Source: an uncultured Actinomycetes bacterium (GTDB lineage Bacteria > Actinomycetota > Acidimicrobiia > Acidimicrobiales > Ilumatobacteraceae). From it: 38,873 bases of DNA. Every line of letters begins with the position of its first letter. The stretch's first letter is position 1. The stretch lies in the NCBI GenBank assembly GCA_937876415.1, contig CALEHE010000168.1, forward strand, positions 1 through 38,873, given 5' to 3'. Below, in pieces: positions 7,593 through 15,689 of the stretch. A program made the translations under genes and the position numbers. Below the pieces are notes generated by a model, which saw nothing but the letters and a program-made list of their open reading frames with translations, was not told where the DNA came from and did not search any database.

Positions 7593-8957
7593 TTTACCCA
7601 AGGCGGGGTGATTTTGGGCTGCTTCTTGATTGCGGACGTCTATCACCGCAGCAATCGGCCGACCCGGTCCCACGACCATTGCCAGTGCGTTACCGCCACT
7701 CAATTTCTCGGGTAGCCCCGACGTAAAAATGATGAAGGGAGTGTGCGGTTCCAGTCCGGCAATCACTGCACCGCGGCCGATCGCCCGCCACAATAAATCG
7801 CCACGAGACAACCCCGGCCGCACATTTGTCAGTCCACCAGCGATGTCAAAGATAATTGTTGAACCATCATTGCGAATTGCTCGACCGGTGGCTTCAAAAC
7901 CCGTCAGCATGCGAGCTCCCCACACAATTCTGTTAAATCCGTTGCTCGTCAGAATCTCTTCGACGACATCGCGTATTGAACGATTTTCCGTATCGGTTCG
8001 CGGTTGACCTTCGTTGACTACACGATTCAAAGCCCGAGCAACGTAATTCTCATCAGTGTCAAAACCAACGAACGAACGCGATAAACGCGCTGCTGCAACT
8101 GCTGTCGAACCAGAACCCATAAATGGATCAAGAATGAGATCACCTTTGAATGAGTACAAGTCGATACACCGCTCGGCAAGAGTGACTGGAAACGGCGCAG
8201 GGTGATTCACTCGAGTTGCACTTTCGGGTTGTATTTCCCACACATCAATCGTGGCCTCAACAAATTCGTCCGATGTCGAAGTTGACACCGAAGGAAAACC
8301 TCGCTTGGCACGCTTCGCTGGCAAGATCGCTCGATCGAATCGACCTTTGCTCGCCATGATCAACCGCTCGGTTGTATCGCGTAACACTGGGTTCGTCGCT
8401 GACCTGAAAGATCCCCACGCACAACTCCCTGAAGAGCCCCGTTGCTTCAACCACACGACTTCACCACGCAACAACAGTCCAAGCTCGTCCTGCAAGATCG
8501 TGGTGATATCAGAGGCGAGCGAACGAAACGGCCGCCGTCCCAAATTGGCAACGTTGACAACGATCCGCCCACCAGGTTCAAGAACACGACGGCACTCGGC
8601 GAATACGTCAGTGAGCATCTCGAGATACTTAACATAGTCGGCTGGGATATGTCCTTCACCCAAGGCCTCTTCATAGGCCTTACCCGCGAAGTACGGCGGC
8701 GAGGTAACGACAAGTCCCACTGAGTTATCGGGGATCTGCGACATATCACGCGAATCGCCAACGAAGATCTGATTACGAACTGGATCGACCGTTAATGGAT
8801 CTGCCAATGTCTCATCTGCCGAGATATCTGGTGTTCGAAAACGCGCATAAAAAGCCGATGCATCATGACCCTCACGTTTTGATGCGCCAAAGGCCGACGT
8901 TGAGGTGCTGCGCCGTATTCGGGGCGCGTTTTCACCGTAATTCGGGACATCAGACAT
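7590..8957 (-). CDS. Orphan beta-class site-specific DNA methyltransferase with extra C-terminal domain
   Basis: 455 residues from the ATG at 8957 (MSDVPNYGEN); the frame extends to 9011 but that would crowd the divergent plsY start. Motif IV TSPPY (85-89) comes before motif I DPFMGSGSTA (277-286), which is the beta-class order. The SPPY form is common in N4-cytosine enzymes, but N6-adenine is not excluded. Residues 1-55 are low-complexity. Residues from about 320 to 455 form a further domain (VVEEILTSNGF, FDIAGGLTN, FTSGLPEKL) that I do not recognise. No restriction endonuclease gene is nearby, so it is probably a solitary epigenetic enzyme unless the C-terminal domain has nuclease ancestry. 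It converges on the mycofactocin oxidoreductase gene and is divergent from plsY. Confidence 0.88.
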   Translation of the reverse strand: MSDVPNYGENAPRIRRSTSTSAFGASKREGHDASAFYARFRTPDISADETLADPLTVDPVRNQIFVGDSRDMSQIPDNSVGLVVTSPPYFAGKAYEEALGEGHIPADYVKYLEMLTDVFAECRRVLEPGGRIVVNVANLGRRPFRSLASDITTILQDELGLLLRGEVVWLKQRGSSGSCAWGSFRSATNPVLRDTTERLIMASKGRFDRAILPAKRAKRGFPSVSTSTSDEFVEATIDVWEIQPESATRVNHPAPFPVTLAERCIDLYSFKGDLILDPFMGSGSTAVAAARLSRSFVGFDTDENYVARALNRVVNEGQPRTDTENRSIRDVVEEILTSNGFNRIVWGARMLTGFEATGRAIRNDGSTIIFDIAGGLTNVRPGLSRGDLLWRAIGRGAVIAGLEPHTPFIIFTSGLPEKLSGGNALAMVVGPGRPIAAVIDVRNQEAAQNHPALGK

Positions 8958-9043
8958 TGATGGCAGAGTACCCATCTCACGCGCGTGCCCGCGCGATACC
9001 CATGCCCACAATCTTGAGTGCGTGATAGTCCGCCATTCGCCTG

Positions 9044-9652
9044 GTGCGAGCCATAAAGATAGAACCAGTGATTGCCATTTTGTTCCTTATACCCGCTGCC
9101 TACATGCTCGGAACTTTCCCCAGTGCAGTTTTGATTGCTCGAAGTCGCGGCATCGATATCACGACTTCTGGTTCGGGAAATCCGGGGGCTTCAAATGTCG
9201 GTCGGTTACTTGGTCGCAAGCTTGGCATTTTGGTGTTCGTCTTGGATGGACTCAAAGGCGCAGTGTCGGTGGGCATAGGTTTTTGGATCGCTGGATACGC
9301 CGGAGCGCTGGCCTTGGCGTGCGCAGCTGTTGTCGGCCACGTTTTCCCGGTCACGCGAAAGTTCAAAGGTGGCAAAGGTGTTGCGACAGCCGGCGGCGGA
9401 ATGATCGCGCTGTACCCGCTTCTTGGCGTGGCGATGACATTGCTCTGGCTCATCACGGCAAAGATCACTAAGAAGGCATCCCTTGGTTCATTGGCGATCG
9501 CGATCGGTCTTCCTGTTTCACAAATCATCATCGGTCGGCCAGTGGGAGAAGTTCTGACCGGTGTTGGCTTATGCGCCTTTGTTGTGTGGCGTCATGTCCC
9601 AAATCTCAAAAGACTCTTTGCCGGAAGCGAAAACAGTCTCAAGAAGAAGTAG
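9044..9652 (+). CDS. plsY: Glycerol-3-phosphate acyltransferase PlsY
   Basis: 202 residues from a GTG at 9044. An integral membrane protein with about five hydrophobic segments. The PlsY signatures are GTFPSAVLIAR, GSGNPGASNVGR and FKGGKGVAT, the last two being the conserved cytoplasmic loops that bind phosphate and acyl-phosphate. It transfers an acyl group from acyl-phosphate to the sn-1 position of glycerol-3-phosphate, the first step of phospholipid synthesis. The C-terminus is lysine-rich. It is followed 27 bases later by an esterase gene on the same strand. Confidence 0.93.
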   Translation: MRAIKIEPVIAILFLIPAAYMLGTFPSAVLIARSRGIDITTSGSGNPGASNVGRLLGRKLGILVFVLDGLKGAVSVGIGFWIAGYAGALALACAAVVGHVFPVTRKFKGGKGVATAGGGMIALYPLLGVAMTLLWLITAKITKKASLGSLAIAIGLPVSQIIIGRPVGEVLTGVGLCAFVVWRHVPNLKRLFAGSENSLKKK

Positions 9653-9679
9653 AAGGCTCGTCAATGGCAAGATATTGCC

Positions 9680-10591
9680 ATGGCACTTCACCCACAAACC
9701 GCAGCACTACTCGTCGCTCTCGAGCAACTCAATGCTCCCGCACTTGAAACTCAAGAACCAGTCGCCGCTCGCGCCGGTATGGAACTGATGACTGCTCCTT
9801 CAATGGTTGAGCTTCACGAAATTCGCGATGTTGACGCTGATGGTGTGCCAGCTCGTTTGTATCGTCCGAATAATCGCACTGACGTCGGTTTGCTCGTGTT
9901 TTACCACGGTGGTGGTTGGGTGCTTGGAAGTATCAATACCCACGATGATGTGTGTCGTAAACTGGCACAATCAATGGGTCACGCGGTGCTCTCAGTTGAC
10001 TACCGTCTCGCTCCCGAGTTCGCATTTCCTGAGCCCTTAAATGACTGCGTCGTTGCATTGCGTTGGGCGCACGCTCATGCCAGTGAACTAGGCATTGACG
10101 CGTCGCGTATCGCAGTCGGCGGCGACTCTGCTGGAGGAAACTTGGCGGCAGCAGTTGCCAACTTGCAACCCGTGCCACTGAAATTTCAGATGTTGATTTA
10201 CCCAGTCACCGATGCAACGCGTAGTTCACAAAGTTACATCGATAACGGCGAAGGTTTTCGCTTAACGGCTGGTGGCATGAAGTGGTTCTGTGATCACTAT
10301 CTCAGCGGATCCATTGGTTCGCCGACAGATCCACGAGTCTCGCCTCTATTCGCTGACGCGGTGATCTTGGCCTCGGCACCGCCCGCCATCGTCATTACCG
10401 CCGAATACGATCCGCTTCGCGACGAAGGCGAGCAATACGCCAATCGCCTTAATGAGGCCGGCGTCTCATGTTCGTTAACGCGCTATTACGGACAGGTCCA
10501 TGGATTCTTTTCAATGAGCCAATTTGTCGACGACGGTGCCGCAGCAATTACACAAGCATCGACTGCAACTCGAATCGCACTTGAGCGCTGA
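9680..10591 (+). CDS. Alpha/beta hydrolase of the hormone-sensitive lipase family
   Basis: 303 residues. Oxyanion-hole motif HGGGW at 76-80, nucleophile elbow GDSAGG with Ser150, acid residue Asp244 in EYDPLRDEG and catalytic His274 in VHGFF make a complete HSL-type triad. Such enzymes hydrolyse short- to medium-chain carboxyl esters; the physiological substrate is not evident. No signal peptide, so cytoplasmic. Likely co-transcribed with plsY upstream, and 41 bases before the next gene. Confidence 0.92.
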   Translation: MALHPQTAALLVALEQLNAPALETQEPVAARAGMELMTAPSMVELHEIRDVDADGVPARLYRPNNRTDVGLLVFYHGGGWVLGSINTHDDVCRKLAQSMGHAVLSVDYRLAPEFAFPEPLNDCVVALRWAHAHASELGIDASRIAVGGDSAGGNLAAAVANLQPVPLKFQMLIYPVTDATRSSQSYIDNGEGFRLTAGGMKWFCDHYLSGSIGSPTDPRVSPLFADAVILASAPPAIVITAEYDPLRDEGEQYANRLNEAGVSCSLTRYYGQVHGFFSMSQFVDDGAAAITQASTATRIALER

Positions 10592-10632
10592 CAGGGCAAA
10601 GTCTTTGAAATGCCACTAGGTTGGCACATGTT

Positions 10633-11292
10633 ATGACTGCCAAAAAGACAACGAAAACCGCCCCACCATCGTCAACATTGGTGTTGCTCGTTCGTCATGG
10701 GCAAACTCCGACGACTGGGAAACTCTTGCCTGGTCGCGCCACCGGACTGCATCTCGCTGACGTCGGAATCAAACAAGCCGAAGCGGTTGCCGAACGTATC
10801 GCTGGATTGAAAAAAGTTGACGCGATTTATGCGTCTCCTCTTGAACGCGCTCGCGAAACTGCTGCGCCTATTGCCAAGGCACTCGGTCTTCGCACAAAAA
10901 TTGATAAGGGTCTACTTGAATGCGAGTTCGGTGATTGGACTGGTGCCGAACTCGGCAAACTCATGAAGCTTCCCGAATGGTCAACTGTGCAACGCGCACC
11001 ATCAACCTTTCGTTTCCCGAATGGTGAGAGTTTCACCGAAATGCAAACACGAATGGTTTCAGCAATTGATCGTTTGGCTGCGCAACATCGAGGCGGGGTC
11101 ATTGTTTGCGTTTCTCACGCCGATCCCATCAAAGCAGCAGTTGCTCATGCCATGGGCACGCACATTGATCTTTTTCAACGGATCGTCATCAGCACCTGTT
11201 CAGTTTCGGCAATTGCATATACCGTTGGTGGACCGATCGTTCTCAACGTCAACTCCACCGGAGGATCGCTCGGCGATCTTCGCCCTTCATGA
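10633..11292 (+). CDS. Histidine phosphatase, MSMEG_4193-type (trio member 1)
   Basis: 219 residues from the ATG at 10633; an in-frame TTG at 10621 would add four residues. The phosphatase motif is LVRHGQT (RHG at 21-23), with the second arginine in YASPLERARETA, a general acid region around LLECEFGDWTG, and the second histidine in VCVSHADPIK. This is the actinobacterial phosphoglycerate-mutase-like family that is commonly found with the two genes that follow (DUF3090 and the SCO1664 family). Its substrate is unknown; a soluble phosphoester is expected. It ends 8 bases before the DUF3090 gene, indicating an operon. Confidence 0.9.
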   Translation: MTAKKTTKTAPPSSTLVLLVRHGQTPTTGKLLPGRATGLHLADVGIKQAEAVAERIAGLKKVDAIYASPLERARETAAPIAKALGLRTKIDKGLLECEFGDWTGAELGKLMKLPEWSTVQRAPSTFRFPNGESFTEMQTRMVSAIDRLAAQHRGGVIVCVSHADPIKAAVAHAMGTHIDLFQRIVISTCSVSAIAYTVGGPIVLNVNSTGGSLGDLRPS

Positions 11293-11300
11293 GATAGAAC

Positions 11301-11852
11301 ATGGATTTTTTCGCTGATTTTGATTTTGTCGATGTCATTACTTCGGGGGCTATCGGCGAACCCGGACAACGCACTTTCTACATACAGGCGCGAGCAGGTG
11401 CCCGAACAGTGACCATCAGAAGTGAAAAGCAACAAGTGGCAGCGATCGCAAAATACCTTCGTCGTGCCCTCGCCCACTTGCCAATCCCCGAAGGTCAACC
11501 CCCTCGCTCGGTGATGCAACTCACTGAACCAATTCAAGAAGCATTTGTTTTAGGGGCCGTTGCACTTGAGTTCAACCGCGAAAATGATGACTTTGTTTTA
11601 CATCTCAAAGAATTCGCTCCGCTCACACAAAATGATGACGATGAGTTCGAAGATGATGACAATGACCATGATGACAACGATGACCCCATGGAGAACATCC
11701 CTGGGGCACGAGCACGAATCAGCATGACACGCGCCCAAGCAATGGCATTTTGCGACAATGCTGATCGCATCGTTTCTGCTGGTCGCCCCGACTGTGAATT
11801 TTGCGGACTGCCCATCAACACCGACGGCCACTTTTGCCCACGAATGAACTGA
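11301..11852 (+). CDS. DUF3090 family protein (trio member 2)
   Basis: 183 residues. It matches the actinobacterial DUF3090 family, starting MDFFADFDFVDVITSGAIG and containing GEPGQRTFYIQAR. The C-terminus carries CEFCGLPIN...GHFCPR, a likely zinc-binding knuckle, preceded by the RAQAMAFCDNA helix. A very acidic linker (DDDEFEDDDNDHDDNDD, about residues 112-128) interrupts the middle. Biochemical function is unknown. Its family co-occurs with the phosphatase upstream and the kinase-like protein downstream, from which it is separated by 8 and 18 bases. Confidence 0.9.
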   Translation: MDFFADFDFVDVITSGAIGEPGQRTFYIQARAGARTVTIRSEKQQVAAIAKYLRRALAHLPIPEGQPPRSVMQLTEPIQEAFVLGAVALEFNRENDDFVLHLKEFAPLTQNDDDEFEDDDNDHDDNDDPMENIPGARARISMTRAQAMAFCDNADRIVSAGRPDCEFCGLPINTDGHFCPRMN

Positions 11853-11870
11853 CTTGTTCGAATCGTCATC

Positions 11871-12563
11871 ATGAATATTTTGGATTTACTGCAGCACGGC
11901 GACATTGAAGTCGAAGGTCGCATGCCATACAGCAGCAACGCAACTTTTCTGGTGAAGCTGTCACTTGGTGATCAAGTCGGTCAAGGTATTTACAAGCCAC
12001 TGCGCGGTGAACGACCGCTGTGGGATTTTCCATCAGGGCTGTATCAACGCGAGGTAGCTGCCTATCTTTTGTCTGAAGCCATGGAAGTTAACGTCATCCC
12101 GCCAACCATTGAACGAGATGGTCCTTTTGGAATTGGTTCTTTGCAATGGTTCATTGATGCCCGTTTTGAAGAGCACTACTTCACGTTGTACGAATCGCGC
12201 GAAGACCTGCACGATCAGTTTCGCAATATGGCGGCTTTTGACATTGTTGCCAACAACACTGACCGCAAAAGTGGACATTGCCTCATTGACAGTGACGATC
12301 GCATCTGGGGAATCGATCAAGGTTTGTGTTTTTCGGCCGAGTTCAAATTGCGCACGGTGATTTGGGAGTTCGGCGGAGAAGCAATTGCCCCAAATTTGTT
12401 AGAGAAAATTCAACGTGTTGTTGATCACCCACCACTTGAAGTGGCAGCACTTCTTGATGCCGATGAAATTGAAGCGATGATCGAGCGGGCTGCAATGCTC
12501 GCCCAAGGTGGTATGTTCCCCATTGATGCATCTGGCCACCGCTACCCCTGGCCAATGGTCTAA
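11871..12563 (+). CDS. SCO1664-family PI3/4-kinase-like protein (trio member 3)
   Basis: 230 residues. Features resemble a minimal phosphatidylinositol-kinase-like fold: a nucleotide-binding strand region GIYKPLRGERPLWDFP, a helix REVAAYLLSEAM, a catalytic-loop-like DIVANNTDRKSGH and a metal-site-like IWGIDQGLCF. The family is largely actinobacterial and uncharacterised. With a phosphatase two genes upstream, an opposing kinase/phosphatase pair acting on a protein or small molecule is a reasonable hypothesis, not a demonstrated fact. It is followed 32 bases later by an unrecognised protein on the same strand. Confidence 0.88.
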   Translation: MNILDLLQHGDIEVEGRMPYSSNATFLVKLSLGDQVGQGIYKPLRGERPLWDFPSGLYQREVAAYLLSEAMEVNVIPPTIERDGPFGIGSLQWFIDARFEEHYFTLYESREDLHDQFRNMAAFDIVANNTDRKSGHCLIDSDDRIWGIDQGLCFSAEFKLRTVIWEFGGEAIAPNLLEKIQRVVDHPPLEVAALLDADEIEAMIERAAMLAQGGMFPIDASGHRYPWPMV

Positions 12564-12595
12564 ACACTTACACCCAAGACTTGTGGCGAATAATC

Positions 12596-13615
12596 ATGCA
12601 TGACGAAGATCTTGACCCGCTCATTGATCGGTCTGATCTTGATGGATTGGTACGACTGATTGATGCTCGGTGCGAGACACGCGATTGGGAAGGTCTCTTT
12701 CGTATTCGCGAACGTGCTCAACTGGCAACACAGACTGGTCGCCAAGTGTGGCCAGCTGCGACTTTGGCCGAATACCGTTTGGCGTTACATGCAAGCACTG
12801 AGTGGGCGGCCAAGGTTTTACAAGAAGATGCCGGCCGTTTTACGATTGGTCCGTTGACTGAGGTCGTTGCACAGAATCATTCGTGGCATGACTTGCAAAC
12901 ATTGCTCGTCGCTGGACCGCGCTCGGCATTCATCGCTCACGAGCGTGCGATTCGTGGTGAAGTCATTGATCGCGCCTCGGTCGGCGACGTGCTTGATGTT
13001 TTGGATCTTCCGCTCGAACTTCAACCGTGGGAACCCACCTATCCAGTTGCGACGTATTCAGATAATGGAATTGATGCACCTTCCCCAAGTGATGTCTGGC
13101 GACATGAATGGACCGATATCAAGGCTGATGAATTTTTCGAGGACATGATTGTTGACGATCCATTTGTCCGTGATGCGTTGCGATCCCTGGTTGAACCTTG
13201 GACATCATCATCTGGCGGTCAGGCGACATCAGTTGTGGTTGATGGAACAGTTAATGATGCAATGAGTGCTTTGGGATATCACTCTTTTCGGATGACACAG
13301 TTGACCACTGAACAGGCAGTGCAATGGTTGGCATGGTCTGGGTCTTCGGGGGGCACTCACGGTCGTCGGCGTGGCGCCGCGCTCGGTCGCTTCGGCGTGT
13401 GGTGGTTGCTCGCAGCGATAGGTGGCTATACCGAAGATTGGGACGAACTACGAGAAGCTGGCGATTTGGCTCACGAAGTGGGTGACACCGCTCGGGCCTT
13501 GCGTTGGTTCCGAGTCGATACGGGGGGTCATTATCCCTATGAATTGGCCCTGGCCGCCGAGGATCCCGATAACGACATCGCAGTTGCTCTCCTCGCCCAC
13601 GACCCCGCTAGCTAA
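12596..13615 (+). CDS. Unrecognised protein downstream of the trio
   Basis: 339 residues from the ATG at 12596; the frame opens at a TTG at 12581. I do not recognise the family. The protein is acidic and rich in Asp, Glu and Trp, without signal peptide or membrane segment. The N-terminal part looks helical. The C-terminal part has HGRRRGAALGRFGVWWLL, a DWDELREAGDLAHEVGD segment resembling a helical repeat, and a final HYPYELALAAEDPDND stretch. The gene is 32 bases from the SCO1664-family gene and is followed by a strong terminator, so it is probably the last gene of the same operon. Confidence 0.75.
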   Translation: MHDEDLDPLIDRSDLDGLVRLIDARCETRDWEGLFRIRERAQLATQTGRQVWPAATLAEYRLALHASTEWAAKVLQEDAGRFTIGPLTEVVAQNHSWHDLQTLLVAGPRSAFIAHERAIRGEVIDRASVGDVLDVLDLPLELQPWEPTYPVATYSDNGIDAPSPSDVWRHEWTDIKADEFFEDMIVDDPFVRDALRSLVEPWTSSSGGQATSVVVDGTVNDAMSALGYHSFRMTQLTTEQAVQWLAWSGSSGGTHGRRRGAALGRFGVWWLLAAIGGYTEDWDELREAGDLAHEVGDTARALRWFRVDTGGHYPYELALAAEDPDNDIAVALLAHDPAS

Positions 13616-13628
13616 CCCCACAAATAAC

Positions 13629-13679
13629 GCCACTCTGTACAAATATGCGCGCTGAGCGCGACTATTTGTACAGAGTGGC
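13629..13679. terminator. Long perfect hairpin, likely bidirectional terminator
   Basis: A perfect 17-bp inverted repeat: arms 13629-13645 (gccactctgtacaaata) and 13663-13679. Inside is a second GC-rich stem (cgcgc/gcgcg, 13648-13652 with 13656-13660). On the minus strand the stem follows a T-run (the + strand reads aaaaaa after it). It sits between the converging unknown gene (ends 13615) and etfA (ends 13749), so termination in both directions is expected. Confidence 0.8.
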
Positions 13680-13748
13680 AAAAAACGACCGCTTTGGAAG
13701 CTGGCTACCGCCTAGCAGCAACCAAATTCTAAAGTGGGAGAATTGGGG

Positions 13749-14711
13749 TCAGCGACCTTGGAGGGCTTCGATGAGCTTGGGCAGCACCTTGTGAACGTCG
13801 CCCACGATTCCGAGGTCAGCAATTCCGAAGATCGGCGCTTCCTTGTCCTTGTTGATGGCGATGATGTTCTTAGAACCCTTCATACCCACCATGTGCTGGG
13901 TTGCGCCCGATATACCCGCAGCGATGTACACGCTGGGCTTGACAACCTTGCCGGTCTGGCCGACTTGGTAGCTGTACGGAACCCATCCCGCGTCCACGAT
14001 TGCACGTGATGCGCCAGGCGCACCCTTGAGCAACTTGGCCAAAGTCTCGATCATTGCGTAGTTGGCGCTTTCACCAAGTCCACGTCCACCCGACACAACC
14101 ACGTTGGCCTCATCGAGCTTGGGACCAGTCGTCTCTTCAACATGCACTGCGGTGACCTTGGCGGTTCCGGTCGCACCGAGATCGGGGACGCTGACGGCCT
14201 GCACTGCAGCGGCGGCGCCACCTGAAGCTTCGGGGTTGAATGACTTCGGGCGGAATGCTGCCAAGTACGGAGCACCACCGGTGAAGGTTGTCGTGACCAA
14301 AGTGTTGCCACCAAAGATTGGCGTGGTAGCCGAAACTGAATCTCCAGCGACTTCAATGTCAACACTATTGGTGAGCACGGTGCGACCGAGCTTGACCGAC
14401 AAACGAGCCATCACATCGCGGCCTTCGTATGACTGCGGGAACATGACGAGATCGGGCGATTCGCCGCCGTCAATCGTGGCCTTCATTGCCGAAGCAACGG
14501 CAACGCCTGCCAAGTTCTGGCCGTAGTCAACTGCGAAAACTTTGCTTGCGCCGTATTCGCCAAGTGCACCAGCGACCGAGGCACCGTCACCGGCAACCCA
14601 CACGCTCACTGATCCGCCAAGAGTGCGGGCCTTGGTCACCAATTCAAGTGAACCTGAAGTTGGTGCGCCATTTGCGACCTGAGCAAAAACCCAAATGTTG
14701 CTAATTCCCAT
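13749..14711 (-). CDS. etfA: Electron transfer flavoprotein alpha subunit
   Basis: 320 residues. The C-terminal FAD domain is clear: VVSGGRGLG, then [33 protein letters not shown] and [14 protein letters not shown], which bind the FAD. The N-terminal nucleotide-binding domain is shorter and less conserved. With EtfB it accepts electrons from acyl-CoA dehydrogenases and passes them to the quinone pool through an ETF oxidoreductase. It lies 72 bases after etfB on the same strand. The start ATG at 14711 follows a GGACAG-type site. Confidence 0.96.
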   Translation of the reverse strand: MGISNIWVFAQVANGAPTSGSLELVTKARTLGGSVSVWVAGDGASVAGALGEYGASKVFAVDYGQNLAGVAVASAMKATIDGGESPDLVMFPQSYEGRDVMARLSVKLGRTVLTNSVDIEVAGDSVSATTPIFGGNTLVTTTFTGGAPYLAAFRPKSFNPEASGGAAAAVQAVSVPDLGATGTAKVTAVHVEETTGPKLDEANVVVSGGRGLGESANYAMIETLAKLLKGAPGASRAIVDAGWVPYSYQVGQTGKVVKPSVYIAAGISGATQHMVGMKGSKNIIAINKDKEAPIFGIADLGIVGDVHKVLPKLIEALQGR

Positions 14712-14767
14712 TGTTCTGTCCGTTCTCGTTCTTTGTCGTCGTTAAGTTGTTGTAGTTGTTGATCATC

Positions 14768-14783
14768 AAACCGCGAACGGTTT
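14768..14783. other. Small hairpin between etfB and etfA
   Basis: aaaccg-cgaa-cggttt, a 6-bp stem immediately after the etfB stop. It may act as a weak attenuator or an mRNA end-protecting structure within the operon. Too short to call a terminator. Confidence 0.3.
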
Positions 14784-15560
14784 TCAGATCACCTTCAAAC
14801 CTTCGAGGAAGGTCACGATCTTGCCGAATGTTTCGCCGTCATCTTCGATGACTTCACCAGCAGCACGAGCCTCGGCCTGTGCAACGTTGCTGATTTGCTG
14901 ACCAGCGCCAGCCCAGCCAACCGGAGTCACGCCAAGATCGGCAGCAGTTACTTCATCAACTGGCTTTGACTTTGCAGCCATGATGCCTTTGAAGCTTGGG
15001 TAACGAGGCTCAACAACACCAGCGGTCACTGAAATGAGGGCGGGCAGTGGGCAGGTCACTTCGTCATAACCATCTTCGGTCTGACGATCGGCCTTGAGCA
15101 CTCCGCCTTCAATCGCAACTTTCTTTGAGAAAGTTACCGAAGGCAATCCGAGAACTTCAGCGAGTTGCTCGGGAACTGTTCCGGTGTAACCATCGCTTGA
15201 TTCGGTCGCAGCGATAATCAAATCGGCGCCACCCAAACGCTGAATCGCCGCAGCCAAAATCTTTGCGGTCGTGAGTGCGTCTGAACCCTGCAATGCCGGA
15301 TCAGAAACGAGCACTGCTTTAGTTGCACCCATCGCGAGGGCGGTGCGCAAACCAGCGGTCTCGCTGTTCGGTGCCATCGACACCAAGCTGACTTCACCGC
15401 CGCCGGCTGCATCAACCAACTGCAAGGCCATTTCAACGCCGTAGCTGTCGGACTCGTCAAGGATCAATTTGCCTTCGCGCTTGAGCGTGTTTGACGAGGC
15501 GTCAAGGGCTCCGGGGTTGGCGGGGTCGGGGATCTGCTTCACACAGACGATTACGTTCAT
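14784..15560 (-). CDS. etfB: Electron transfer flavoprotein beta subunit
   Basis: 258 residues from the ATG at 15560 (MNVIVCVKQIPDP), the conserved EtfB N-terminus; the frame is open to 15611 but those residues are not family-like. Further EtfB features are DSYGVEMALQL, a nucleotide-binding region around ALAMGATKAVLV, and the TESSDGYTGTVPEQLAEVLG signature. The C-terminus carries the helical arm that wraps EtfA. It is the first gene of etfBA and is divergent from the lipid kinase gene, with 129 bases between starts. Confidence 0.96.
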   Translation of the reverse strand: MNVIVCVKQIPDPANPGALDASSNTLKREGKLILDESDSYGVEMALQLVDAAGGGEVSLVSMAPNSETAGLRTALAMGATKAVLVSDPALQGSDALTTAKILAAAIQRLGGADLIIAATESSDGYTGTVPEQLAEVLGLPSVTFSKKVAIEGGVLKADRQTEDGYDEVTCPLPALISVTAGVVEPRYPSFKGIMAAKSKPVDEVTAADLGVTPVGWAGAGQQISNVAQAEARAAGEVIEDDGETFGKIVTFLEGLKVI

Positions 15561-15689
15561 AGTTCGCCATTCTTGCGCCTTGTGCACGGTTTCACACAAC
15601 CCTTCTGACATCTAAATAAGTGACTCCCGACCTACCCATCAAGGCGTCGGCTCAACTCCTCGCTAAATGGGCTGGTACGGTCTCAGGCG

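Noticed and set aside
14062-14526. 154-codon + strand frame antisense to etfA
   Set aside because: Shadow of the etfA frame; low-complexity Ser/Thr/Pro product.
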